From Bacteroidota bacterium (GTDB lineage: Bacteria; Bacteroidota; Bacteroidia; Sphingobacteriales; Sphingobacteriaceae), in contig JABDHD010000004.1 of the NCBI GenBank assembly GCA_013285685.1, positions 25,409 to 89,408 on the forward strand: a stretch of 64,000 bases of DNA. Direction: 5' to 3'. A model generated the notes under the pieces. The model saw nothing but the letters and a program-made list of their open reading frames with translations. It was not told where the DNA came from and searched no databases. Both the position numbers and the translations under genes were made by a program. Numbering within the stretch: the first letter of the stretch is position 1; each line of letters begins with the position of its first letter. Of this stretch, positions 44,213-52,053 are shown piece after piece.

Positions 44213-46753
44213 TTACATTTTCACTTCCGCTTTTTCGTGCGGCGACAAATCAAAAGGGATCACCACTTTAAAACTTATGTCCCGCCCCATATTGAATATA
44301 CCCGGCTGAACGCCTGGCGGTACAACAGGATTGTCAAAATACTTTAACCGGCTCATGTTGCTTTGATAGTTCACATTACCCAGGTTTGTGCCCTCGATAA
44401 AAATCTCAACAAGTTTCTTACCTGCGGCATTCACAATATTTCCGCCGAAACCTGCACTAAGCAAATTGTATCCTGCCGTATAAGTTTCTGTTCCGTAAGC
44501 CGAGAAGAAGTGTCCCTGGGCATCAAAATGATCAAAGCCGACAAAGCCATATACATTCCTGAAAGTGCCGAAGCCTTTGGCAAAGGTACCTCTCAATTCC
44601 GAGTGGCTATGCGCCGGCGGGATAAACGGCAAATATTTCAGGCTGTCGGGCACATGCTCGCCATTGCCCAGGTTTTGCCCGTAGGTTAACGTTAGCGAGT
44701 TTTCAAAATGCAGCCAGGGCCATGGGTGGATGTCAAGACTGAACTCCCCGCCCTGTATCACCGCTTTGGTTTGCTCATAAGTAAATTTACTGTATTGGCC
44801 GTTGGGATTGGGTGAGCCGTCGGCATTCACTCTTTCCGGGTCGCCGTTTGCATCCAGTATCTGTTCCTGGAAAATATAGTTTTGTAAATTATTCCTGAAA
44901 ACTTCCGCGCTGGCCGACACGTTCTCGAGTGTAAGGAATGCGCCAACATCCTCCTGCACGCTAAACTCGGGTTTAAAACTACTGTTGCCAACATGGTATA
45001 TTTGCGAGCCCGGGTCGGGGCCGTTTGCTGAGAGTTCTGCAATACTTGGTGCGCGAAACCCGCGTGCAACATTGCCTTTTATCAAAAATTTGTCCGAAAA
45101 ATTATAGGTTCCCCCAAAGCTGCCCGATGTACCTGTAAAGGTTTTGTTTAGCGCGCTGAACTGCTGGGTAACGTTAGCTGTTGATGTTGGGTTCGGACCG
45201 GTATAAAGCGTTGGGAAATACTTGACTGCCGTATCGATATAGGCCGCCTGCCCGCTGAATGAACGACTGTCTTCACGCAAACCACCCTCAAGGTCCAACT
45301 TACCAAAAGTCTTTTTCAAGACAAAAAACGGCCCGATGTCAAACTGGTGATAGGCCGGGATTGGGAAATCGGTACTATAACCGAGCGTATTGTTTTGGTA
45401 CATGCCATTAACGCCCACCGTGGTTTCGTAATCCTTGGCAATCTCGAAATTGTATTTTACGTCATACGTGTAGGTGGCCAGCTGCAGGTTAAGCCCCGGA
45501 ATATCGGGGTCCTCCGGATGGGTGTACTCGCGCCGGTGGCTATATTGATAACCGAGGTTCACAGCCAGGTTACCACCGCCGAGTATAAAGTTGCTGTTGT
45601 CGTAAATACGGTAAAGCTGTACATGCTGGTGTAAAACCGGCAGACTGTATGAATTTAATTCAGACTCCGGAACAATCGGGCGGTAAGGATCAGCATCGGT
45701 TATCTGTTTGGTAAACTGCCGGGTGAGCGAATCACGGCTGCCATCCGGGATAGCCTGCAAATCGTCAAATATCGAGGCATTGAGGTAGGATGACCCCCAG
45801 GATTTGTGCATCCCGATCATCGCCCGCGCATCCTTTTCGTTAAAGTTGGTTGCATAAACGCGGCCATCATGCGGATCGGTGTAGTCTTTCGCCATCTTGT
45901 CCGAAAGGACCACGCCCCAAACCTTGCCGCTATCGTTACCCTGCAATTTAAACGAGGTATTAAATAAACCGTTGTTAGTGCCGTATATCTCCTGTACCGA
46001 ACCAAGTATCTTACCCTCCGGAACAGGCGTAGATGTGATGAGGTTAACCACCCCGCCGATGGCATCAGAGCCGTAAGTTAAACTTGCAGGCCCTTTGATA
46101 ATCTCGACGCGGTCGATTGAATTCTGGTCGACCTCGATGCCGTGTTCATCGCCCCACTGCTGTCCCTCCTGGCGGATGCCGTCCTGCAGCGTTATCACCC
46201 GGTTATAACCTAAACCATGAATATAAGGTTTAGATATATTTGGACCGGTAGTAACCGCGCTGATGCCGGGCAAACTGGCAATTTCGTCAATTACGTTCCC
46301 GCTGGCCGAGTGCTCGTCGATAAAGCTTTTGCCAACCGCAGCCATCGGCACCGGATCGCGCTTTATTTCAGTAGCCTTGCTTACCCCTGTGATCACCACT
46401 TCGCCCGCCTCAATAGTGGAGGCAGCCAACTGAAAATTAATCACCGTTGTTTTTGTGAAGTCGACCTTTTGCGTCAGTGTTAAATACCCGATATAGCTAA
46501 CCTGAACCAGATAAACACCCTTTGGCAGATTATTTAGTGTGAAATGTCCGTTTTCATCAGTGATCGACCCCGTTCGCAGGTCGGGGATACTTACGCTGGC
46601 CCCTATAATGGGCTTGCCGTCAGCCTTATCCGTCACCGTGCCCGTTATGTTGCCGATAGTTCCTCCGGGGTCAGCCGGCGCATTTGCCCGGCAAATCACA
46701 CTAACAAAAAGGAGGAAGGCTGATAAGACGAAGAATTTATTTAATAATCTCAT
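44213..46753 (-). CDS. TonB-dependent outer-membrane receptor with carboxypeptidase-regulatory-like N-domain
   Basis: 846 residues. Signal peptide 1-24 (ends CRANA); CarboxypepD_reg-like domain about 33-115 (GTVTDKADGKPIIGASVSIP); plug about 118-240 (VIDEIASLPGISAVTTGPNI, QDGIRQEGQQWGDEHGIEVD, IIKGPASLTYGSDAIGGVVN); then a 22-strand barrel ending in KVVIPFDL plus a short tail. It takes up a ligand across the outer membrane using TonB energy. No SusD partner is present. A small His/Cys-containing exported protein is encoded upstream on the same strand, which favours a metal or metal-chelate ligand (inference). Confidence 0.92.
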   Translation of the reverse strand: MRLLNKFFVLSAFLLFVSVICRANAPADPGGTIGNITGTVTDKADGKPIIGASVSIPDLRTGSITDENGHFTLNNLPKGVYLVQVSYIGYLTLTQKVDFTKTTVINFQLAASTIEAGEVVITGVSKATEIKRDPVPMAAVGKSFIDEHSASGNVIDEIASLPGISAVTTGPNISKPYIHGLGYNRVITLQDGIRQEGQQWGDEHGIEVDQNSIDRVEIIKGPASLTYGSDAIGGVVNLITSTPVPEGKILGSVQEIYGTNNGLFNTSFKLQGNDSGKVWGVVLSDKMAKDYTDPHDGRVYATNFNEKDARAMIGMHKSWGSSYLNASIFDDLQAIPDGSRDSLTRQFTKQITDADPYRPIVPESELNSYSLPVLHQHVQLYRIYDNSNFILGGGNLAVNLGYQYSHRREYTHPEDPDIPGLNLQLATYTYDVKYNFEIAKDYETTVGVNGMYQNNTLGYSTDFPIPAYHQFDIGPFFVLKKTFGKLDLEGGLREDSRSFSGQAAYIDTAVKYFPTLYTGPNPTSTANVTQQFSALNKTFTGTSGSFGGTYNFSDKFLIKGNVARGFRAPSIAELSANGPDPGSQIYHVGNSSFKPEFSVQEDVGAFLTLENVSASAEVFRNNLQNYIFQEQILDANGDPERVNADGSPNPNGQYSKFTYEQTKAVIQGGEFSLDIHPWPWLHFENSLTLTYGQNLGNGEHVPDSLKYLPFIPPAHSHSELRGTFAKGFGTFRNVYGFVGFDHFDAQGHFFSAYGTETYTAGYNLLSAGFGGNIVNAAGKKLVEIFIEGTNLGNVNYQSNMSRLKYFDNPVVPPGVQPGIFNMGRDISFKVVIPFDLSPHEKAEVKM

Positions 46754-46920
46754 GAAAATTTTAACAATTGCTGTTTGAAAATCAAGTCTTATGATGACAG
46801 CCGATCAGCAAAAACCATTACAATAAGACACTCTTTTAACACTTTTATTACACTTGAGATGTAGTGTAACGCCAAATAGTTTAAGCTGATAACAAATAAA
46901 AACTATTTTGGCTTATGGAT

Positions 46921-47250
46921 TTATGATTGCCGGGATGGGGGTGCCCTGTCGCCGGAAAGAATAAGCCGGACGCTGGTGAAATTATATTCGATGCTTTTAT
47001 ACGTATGGCCAACAACGGCCACCGGGTTAAGATACACCTGGTATGAAGCCAGCATGGCATTGTGATGCATCACATCGCACAGTTGGCACTTCTCTTTTAC
47101 GATTTGGCGTGGCGCTGACCCGGAAATGTCAATTATTTTTTTTTCAGACCCGGTAATAGGATGTTGATGGGCATATACCATGCACTGGCCGGCGACAAAG
47201 CAAACCAGCAGTATCCACGAGCACAGAATATGATATTTATCCTTTTTCAA
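46921..47250 (-). CDS. Small exported Cys/His protein (DUF2946-like), possible metal-uptake partner
   Basis: 109 residues with a signal peptide or anchor (ILLVCFVAGQCMVYAHQ). The mature part has EKCQLCDVMHHNAML, a CxxC followed by a His pair, and ends SGDRAPPSRQS, similar to the C-terminal (R)GPP/RAPP of DUF2946-type proteins. These are often near copper or other metal receptors. The TonB receptor follows 167 bases downstream on the same strand. An inverted AAATAGTTT/AAACTATTT pair at about 46873-46912 could form a weak hairpin after this gene. Confidence 0.55.
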   Translation of the reverse strand: MKKDKYHILCSWILLVCFVAGQCMVYAHQHPITGSEKKIIDISGSAPRQIVKEKCQLCDVMHHNAMLASYQVYLNPVAVVGHTYKSIEYNFTSVRLILSGDRAPPSRQS

Positions 47251-47316
47251 GTCGTCAACAAGCCCCTTTTATTAAAATCGAACAAAAATAGACAATAATA
47301 GTTTCCAAAATCCCGG

Positions 47317-47324
47317 CAAAGGTA
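47317..47324 (-). promoter_or_regulatory. Candidate -7 element TACCTTTG for the small exported gene and receptor
   Basis: TACCTTTG on the minus strand, 67 bases before the ATG at 47250. Confidence 0.4.
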
Positions 47325-47365
47325 ACAATCCCGTTAGATGCAACAAGGTTTCCTTTTGGAGAACA

Positions 47366-47541
47366 GTTCATGGTTCATGGTTCATAGTTCATGGTAAAAA
47401 TTATAGCTGATGGGTGATTTGATCGATCTTTCAACAATTAGCCATCGTCCCGATACCGATCTACACACAATTCTCCTTCCATGAACCATGAACTATGAAC
47501 CAACAAAAAAACCATGAACTATGAACCATGAACTATGAACT
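47366..47541. repeat. Inverted repeats of GTTCATGG / CCATGAAC units
   Basis: The left arm CAGTTCATGGTTCATGGTTC... (about 47366-47395) pairs with two right-arm copies (about 47479-47501 and 47510-47539, CCATGAACTATGAACC...). The intervening bases hold nothing recognised. It shares units with 9630-9775, 10775-10915 and 18942-19041. Confidence 0.88.
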
Positions 47542-47546
47542 CCTCC

Positions 47547-47554
47547 TATATTTA
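47547..47554 (+). promoter_or_regulatory. -7-like element TATATTTA five bases before the ATG at 47560
   Basis: TATATTTA-ccgcc-ATG; one mismatch from TAnnTTTG, in the same position as in hisS. Confidence 0.4.
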
Positions 47555-47559
47555 CCGCC

Positions 47560-47904
47560 ATGAAACCTGCCGAGATCAATTTAAAATGGAACGCGTTACA
47601 GCAACGGATAGCAGACGAATTTGACGGCGAAAAACCGGACATTAAAGTGATGCTCTTCCTGATCGGCGTGCAGGAACTGGGCAAGGGGCCAAAAAAATTC
47701 AGCAAGCGGCAAAAAGAGGAACTGATGCATATCGCGACCTGCAAACTATTCAGCATGCTGGGTTTTTATGAACTCGAAGGACTGGACCAGGATGGCTGGC
47801 CGCACTGGAAACTGGTGAAAACCATTCCGAATTATACTTTGCTGGAACAGGAAATGGTGATAAAATCATTGATGATCAGTTATTTTGAGGAACTTGATGG
47901 TTGA
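47560..47904 (+). CDS. Conserved-looking hypothetical protein
   Basis: 114 residues without signal or membrane segment. It is predicted mainly helical: IKVMLFLIGVQELGKGPKKF, SKRQKEELMHIATCKLFSML, LLEQEMVIKSLMISYFEEL. The compact, well-behaved composition suggests a real cytosolic protein. I recognise no named family. It is followed 78 bases later by the cyclophilin gene; a CCCGATAACTATCGGG palindrome at 47923-47938 lies between. Confidence 0.65.
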   Translation: MKPAEINLKWNALQQRIADEFDGEKPDIKVMLFLIGVQELGKGPKKFSKRQKEELMHIATCKLFSMLGFYELEGLDQDGWPHWKLVKTIPNYTLLEQEMVIKSLMISYFEELDG

Positions 47905-47982
47905 TTAAGTTGACTATGTTGTCCCGATAACTATCGGGAGAATTGATTAAGTTAGTGCCCATTATTATTTAGTTGATTTATA

Positions 47983-48690
47983 ATGAAAAGATTTTTATCA
48001 GTTGTTCTGTTATCGGTTGCTTTCTCAACGGCTTTCGCCGGTGGTCCTGTAAACCAATATGTCCGGATCAAAACCGCTTACGGCGAATGTATCATCCGCC
48101 TGTACAACGAAACTCCAAAACACCGCGACAATTTTATCAAGCTGGCAAAACAGGGTTTTTATAATGGAACGCTCTTTCACCGGGTGATACAAAACTTTAT
48201 GATCCAGGGCGGTGATCCGGACTCAAAAGATACCACCAAAGCAAAACCGGGCGCCGAATTAGGCAACGGTGATGTGGGTTATACCGTTCCGGCAGAATTC
48301 AGGGACAGCCTGTTTCACAAACGCGGCGTACTTGCTGCCGCGAGAGACGATAACCCGGCAAAAGCTTCCAGCGGCTGCCAGTTTTACATTGTGGAAGGCC
48401 GGCGTTTTAGCGATGGCAAGCTGGATACTTTAGAAAACACGCGCTTAAAGGGCCATAAAATACCCGAGTGGCAGCGCGAATATTACCGTTCAGTCGGCGG
48501 AGTTCCCCATCTCGATCAAAACTACACGGTTTATGGCGAAGTGGTGATGGGCCTTGACATGATCGACCGTATTGCAGCAGTGAAAACGGACAAGAATGAC
48601 CGGCCGGTAATGGATATCCCGATGACGGTTGAGCTGCTGAGCAAAAAGGAATGTAAAGAGTTGGACGAGTTGCTTTGGCCGGCGCACTAA
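47983..48690 (+). CDS. Exported cyclophilin-type peptidyl-prolyl isomerase
   Basis: 235 residues, signal peptide about 1-19 (ends TAFAG). Cyclophilin core: VRIKTAYGECIIRLYNETPK, HRDNFIKLAKQGFYNGTLFH, RVIQNFMIQGGDPDSKDT, RGVLAAARDDNPAKASSGCQ, FYIVEGRRF, LDQNYTVYGEVVMGLDMID. An insert at about 145-178 (KLDTLENTRLKGHKIPEWQR) is common in Bacteroidota members. It catalyses cis-trans isomerisation of X-Pro bonds during periplasmic protein folding. The ATG at 47983 sets the signal peptide. Confidence 0.92.
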   Translation: MKRFLSVVLLSVAFSTAFAGGPVNQYVRIKTAYGECIIRLYNETPKHRDNFIKLAKQGFYNGTLFHRVIQNFMIQGGDPDSKDTTKAKPGAELGNGDVGYTVPAEFRDSLFHKRGVLAAARDDNPAKASSGCQFYIVEGRRFSDGKLDTLENTRLKGHKIPEWQREYYRSVGGVPHLDQNYTVYGEVVMGLDMIDRIAAVKTDKNDRPVMDIPMTVELLSKKECKELDELLWPAH

Positions 48691-48699
48691 CCCTGCGCT

Positions 48700-48841
48700 T
48701 ATTTCGGATTTCGGATGTTCGATTTCGGATTTATTTATTTTCAATTTGCTATTCGTTACCTGATATAGAATTTTTTTCAATATCCTCAAATCAATAAATA
48801 TTCATCTTTTTAAATCCGAAATCGAAATTCCGAAATCCGAA
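48700..48841. repeat. Inverted repeat of ATTTCGGATTTCGGA / TCCGAAATCCGAAAT units
   Basis: The left arm TTATTTCGGATTTCGGATGT (48698-48719) and CGATTTCGGATTT pair with the right arm AAATCCGAAATCGAAATTCC and GAAATCCGAA. The arm ends exactly at the ATG of the exonuclease gene. Confidence 0.88.
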
Positions 48842-49615
48842 ATGAAAATAATTACTTATAACGTCAATGGCATCCGCTCGGCGATGAGTAAAAACTGGCT
48901 GGCCTGGCTGCAGGCTACCGATGCTGATGTGGTTTGCCTGCAGGAAATTAAGGCTTCGCCTGATGTGGTGAGCGACCTGATTTTGGTTGAACATTTAGGC
49001 TACGAACATTACTGGTACCCGGCTGAAAAAAAAGGCTATAGCGGCACTGCCATCTTCACCAAAAAAACACCTAAACATGTAGAATACGGCTGTGGTATCA
49101 GCGACTACGACCGCGAAGGCCGCAACATCCGGGTTGACTTTGATGAAGTTTCGGTAATGAGCGTGTACTTTCCCTCCGGCTCCAGCGGCGACGACCGGCA
49201 GGCATTTAAATACCGTTTCTTAGATGAATTTGGGCGATACCTGGAGTTGCTGCAATCACAGTGTCCCAAATTAGTTGTATCGGGAGATTATAATATTTGC
49301 CACCGGCCCATCGATATACACAACCCAAAATCAAACGCCAACTCATCCGGTTTTTTGCCGGAGGAACGGGAATGGATGGAAAATTTTATCAATTCGGGCT
49401 ACATCGACACATTCCGCCATATGAATAAGGAGCCGCACAACTATACCTGGTGGAGCTTCCGCGCCAATTCGCGTGCCAAGAACTTGGGATGGCGTATTGA
49501 TTATAATATGGCTACCCACGCACTGGAGCCGAACATTAAAAGAGCGGCTATTTTGCCCGAGGCGAGGCATTCGGATCATTGTCCGGTGTTGCTGGAGTTG
49601 GTGTTTACCCCCTAA
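48842..49615 (+). CDS. xth: Exodeoxyribonuclease III
   Basis: 257 residues of the endonuclease/exonuclease/phosphatase fold. Motifs are TYNVNGIRSAMSKNW, VCLQEIKASPDVV (metal Glu), SVYFPSGSSGDDRQ, VSGDYNICHRPIDIHNPKSN, GWRIDYNMAT and the terminal RHSDHCPVLLEL (catalytic His). It acts at abasic sites and 3' blocked ends in base excision repair. The stop codon and last codons overlap a CCCCCTGAAGGGGG hairpin repeat. The ATG follows directly after an inverted repeat. Confidence 0.94.
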   Translation: MKIITYNVNGIRSAMSKNWLAWLQATDADVVCLQEIKASPDVVSDLILVEHLGYEHYWYPAEKKGYSGTAIFTKKTPKHVEYGCGISDYDREGRNIRVDFDEVSVMSVYFPSGSSGDDRQAFKYRFLDEFGRYLELLQSQCPKLVVSGDYNICHRPIDIHNPKSNANSSGFLPEEREWMENFINSGYIDTFRHMNKEPHNYTWWSFRANSRAKNLGWRIDYNMATHALEPNIKRAAILPEARHSDHCPVLLELVFTP

Positions 49616-49629
49616 CCCCCTGAAGGGGG
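49616..49629. repeat. CCCCCTGAAGGGGG hairpin at the exonuclease 3' end
   Basis: This short dispersed-type palindrome begins at the base after the TAA; the ACCCCCTAA before it looks like part of the same repeat. It may act as a 3' stabilising hairpin. Confidence 0.6.
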
Positions 49630-49692
49630 AACATTGGCGGAATAAATCAAATGTAATATATTTAATGAGCAATGAAAAAGCATCCAAATAGT

Positions 49693-49710
49693 TAGCTTTG
49701 AATAACTTTG
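49693..49710 (+). promoter_or_regulatory. Two overlapping -7-like elements before the HicB-like gene
   Basis: TAGCTTTG at 49693-49700 and TAACTTTG at 49703-49710. The second overlaps the TTG that would start the gene, so if it is used, translation must begin elsewhere; the first would give a leaderless mRNA. Confidence 0.35.
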
Positions 49711-49965
49711 CAAAACGAAAAAGTAACTATCGACATACATTATTCAGGCCGCAATTTTTCGGCTTGCATACCATTGTTACCTGGATGTGTCGCCACGGGC
49801 GCTACCCCAAAAGAAGTGAATGAACGCATGAGAGAAGCCGTCAAACTTCATGTTAAAAGCAGCCTTGAAGACGGAGACGAAATCCACCCAGTGTTCTCGT
49901 GCGATTATGAACTCGTCGATCATTTTGACACGGAAGGCCTTTTAAATTATTATAAAGGAAGGTAA
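49708..49965 (+). CDS. Truncated HicB-like antitoxin
   Basis: 85 residues, TTG start at 49708; no ATG fits the fold. The HicB N-domain is clear: VTIDIHYSGRNFSACIPLLP, GCVATGATPKEVNERMREAV, then DYELVDHFDTEGLLNYYKG. Related Bacteroidota proteins continue after YYKG with a helix-turn-helix of about 45 residues; here a stop comes at once. No hicA toxin is next to it. It is either a minimal DNA-binding-free form or a decaying orphan. Confidence 0.65.
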   Translation: MQNEKVTIDIHYSGRNFSACIPLLPGCVATGATPKEVNERMREAVKLHVKSSLEDGDEIHPVFSCDYELVDHFDTEGLLNYYKGR

Positions 49966-50095
49966 CTGTATATCAGTTGGGACAAGATTAATCTTCGATT
50001 TCTAAAACTGTTTTTATTTCTTTCCGAATTTTCCCGTCTAGAATAATCCCTGCCTTAAAAGTAATGACTCCTGTTTCCGCAGGGTCTCTCGCAGA

Positions 50096-50291
50096 TTTAA
50101 GTTAACCCATAAAAATTAGGTGTATACATCGCTCAATTACCTGTAACTCGGCGACCACCCGCGCACGTGCGGGGTTCCTATGGAACGAAAAAGCGCTTTT
50201 TTGGTCGATTTATACCGACCAAGCGCTCCTTATATGTTTGTTGAAATCGACGACTATATCAGCCTAATCAAATTTTGTGGGTTAACTTAAA
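50096..50291. mobile_element. 196-bp MITE with terminal inverted repeats and 8-bp target duplication
   Basis: The ends are TTTAAGTTAACCCA (50096-50109) and its exact reverse complement (50278-50291), with similarity running further in (AAAA, TAGG). Direct repeats CTCGCAGA flank it at 50088-50095 and 50292-50299. Inside are a CGCGCACGTGCG-type palindrome and an AAGCGCT...GGTCG / CGACC...AGCGCTT-like hairpin. It encodes no transposase, so it would have been moved by one elsewhere in the genome. Confidence 0.88.
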
Positions 50292-50441
50292 CTCGCAGAG
50301 CACCCTGCGCTCCGTGTCAGGTGGAACCGCAACTATCCTACGGCTGTCTTGCCTATTGCTATTCGTTTAAGTACATATTTCGCAAGTTGGATAGGTCTGG
50401 CCTTAGCCAAACCGCCCGTCGATCAATCATAGCGACGTTTT

Positions 50442-50502
50442 TGGGCTAAAGCCCTAAGTCTGATTTTCAATATTCCGTCGACTAAAGTCGACGGCAATGA
50501 AT
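50442..50502. repeat. GGGCTAAAGCCC hairpin and CCGTCGACT-AGTCGACGG hairpin with CAATGAAT tail
   Basis: The hairpin at 50475-50494 followed by CAATGAAT (50495-50502) has the same plan as the pair at 42049-42122, with a different stem sequence. The nearby GGGCTAAAGCCC also echoes the outer arms of that element. Confidence 0.8.
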
Positions 50503-50524
50503 TTTTTTGATGGAAGGTCAGTTA

Positions 50525-52045
50525 CTACAGTTTCAAATCACCCCACCCCTCCCTATACGTCCTGCGGATAAACTGGTTAGCAGGATCGTAATTGGTCACC
50601 CTTTTGTTTTCAGCATCCCACTTCAACCCAACATACCGGCCGCTAAATTTCAAGCCTTCCATATTGCCGTAAACGGGGTCGTTGCGTTTTATCTTTTCCT
50701 GTATATCAAAGCTTCGTAACAGCAGGTTACCCAGCAACACTGTTTCGGTTAATGACCCGGCATAACCTTCAAACGGCGAGTCCACCTCCATTTTGCCATA
50801 ACCGGCAATGGCCGCATCCACAAACTGCCACCAGTGTCCATCCATGCCGCCTTCCACGCGGGGATATTTTTCCGGAACATGTACATCCTTATTCAACGAG
50901 AGGGGCAACAGCCGCGGATGGCTCCCTCCCCATCCGCAGGAAACCTTTCCTTTAGTGCCAATAAACAGCGTACAGCCTTCAAAATCGTTTTCGCTTGGAG
51001 TGTCGCCCAGTGCCTCGTTCATATTTATATCCGGGTCGAGTTCCGCAAGGCGGTCAGGCGTTATACCGCCATCCATCCAATGCAATTCCAGCGGTTTCCC
51101 ATTTTTTAGGGTGAAATCATATTTAATATGGCTGGAGACAGGCCCGCTTTCGGGGAAGACGCCTTCTTTAAAAATGCCGGTATAAACCGTGCTGGCGCTG
51201 CCCGAGATCATCGTGGGATAGCCCAGTTCGAACAGTTTAAACGGCGGCCCCATGATATGGCAACCCATATCGCCCAAAGCGCCAGTGCCAAACTGCCACC
51301 AGCCGCGCCAGTTAAAGGGCACAAGGTTATCGATATAGTCCACATGCTGGGCGGTACCGAGCCACAGGTCCCATTTTAACTCCGGGGGAACGGGCGGCTT
51401 TGCGGTTGGCCACGATATACCCTGTGGCCAAACAGGCCGATCGGTCCAGCAGTACACTTTTTCGATATCGCCGATCAGCCCGGCCTCGAACCACTCGCGC
51501 AGCGTGCGCATGCCATCACAAGATGCGCCCTGATCGCCCATCTGCGTAACCACTCCGTACTTTTTGGAGGCTTCGGTTAATATCCTCGCTTCATAAATGT
51601 CATGCGTTAAGGGCTTTTGCAGGTACAAATGTTTACGCAGTTGCATAGCGCCGAGGCCCACAATAGCATGGTTATGATCGGGAATTGCCACGGTAACGGC
51701 ATCAAAATTTTTGTGCTCCTTATCAAACATCTCCCGCCAGTCGTGGTAAAACTTTGCTTTCGGGAATTCTTTCCGTCGCTGAGCGGCCGGTCGCTCATCC
51801 ACATCGCATAAAAAGGCGATTTCGGCATTTTTCTTTGGTGCGGTGGCAAAGTGATGAATATCATTTTCCGCTTCGCCGCCTGTGCCAACTGCTGCTATGT
51901 AAAGCTTATCGCTTGGGGCTTTATATCCTTTGCCCAACACATGACGCGGTACAATATAGAAACTGGCAGCAGCTATGGCAGATTTCTTTAGGAAATCTCC
52001 GCGGCTGAGCGTATTTTTTTCGGTGTTGTTTTTATTTTCTTCCAT
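50525..52045 (-). CDS. Gfo/Idh/MocA family oxidoreductase
   Basis: 506 residues. The N-terminus has LSRGDFLKKSAIAAASFYIV, a secretion signal of the SRxDFLK type common in Bacteroidota. The Rossmann domain reads IAAVGTGGEAENDIHHFATA with FLCDVDERPA; the family Lys motif is LQKPLTHDIYEARI. The C-terminal domain includes NWRGWWQFGTGALGDMGCH. The enzyme would oxidise or reduce a sugar using NAD(P). It is followed after 8 bases upstream in the unit by a DUF1080 gene; such pairs are linked to 3-keto-glycoside chemistry. Confidence 0.9.
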   Translation of the reverse strand: MEENKNNTEKNTLSRGDFLKKSAIAAASFYIVPRHVLGKGYKAPSDKLYIAAVGTGGEAENDIHHFATAPKKNAEIAFLCDVDERPAAQRRKEFPKAKFYHDWREMFDKEHKNFDAVTVAIPDHNHAIVGLGAMQLRKHLYLQKPLTHDIYEARILTEASKKYGVVTQMGDQGASCDGMRTLREWFEAGLIGDIEKVYCWTDRPVWPQGISWPTAKPPVPPELKWDLWLGTAQHVDYIDNLVPFNWRGWWQFGTGALGDMGCHIMGPPFKLFELGYPTMISGSASTVYTGIFKEGVFPESGPVSSHIKYDFTLKNGKPLELHWMDGGITPDRLAELDPDINMNEALGDTPSENDFEGCTLFIGTKGKVSCGWGGSHPRLLPLSLNKDVHVPEKYPRVEGGMDGHWWQFVDAAIAGYGKMEVDSPFEGYAGSLTETVLLGNLLLRSFDIQEKIKRNDPVYGNMEGLKFSGRYVGLKWDAENKRVTNYDPANQFIRRTYREGWGDLKL

Positions 52046-52053
52046 CTCCGGGA

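Larger units (their letters stand above)
49966..50524. other. Gene-free region holding a MITE and REP elements
   Basis: No credible gene. The contents are the MITE at 50096-50291, a GCAGGGT...ACCCTGC hairpin that the MITE interrupts, and a REP copy at 50475-50502. On the minus strand the reading frame 50086-49986 is open (RDPAETGVITFKAG... ending LEIED), but I do not recognise it and do not call a gene. Confidence 0.6.

Noticed and set aside
49980..50095. A possible gene remnant on the minus strand (open frame ending LEIED)
   Set aside because: It is short, interrupted by the MITE, lacks a start and matches no family I know; it is noted only as gene-free sequence.
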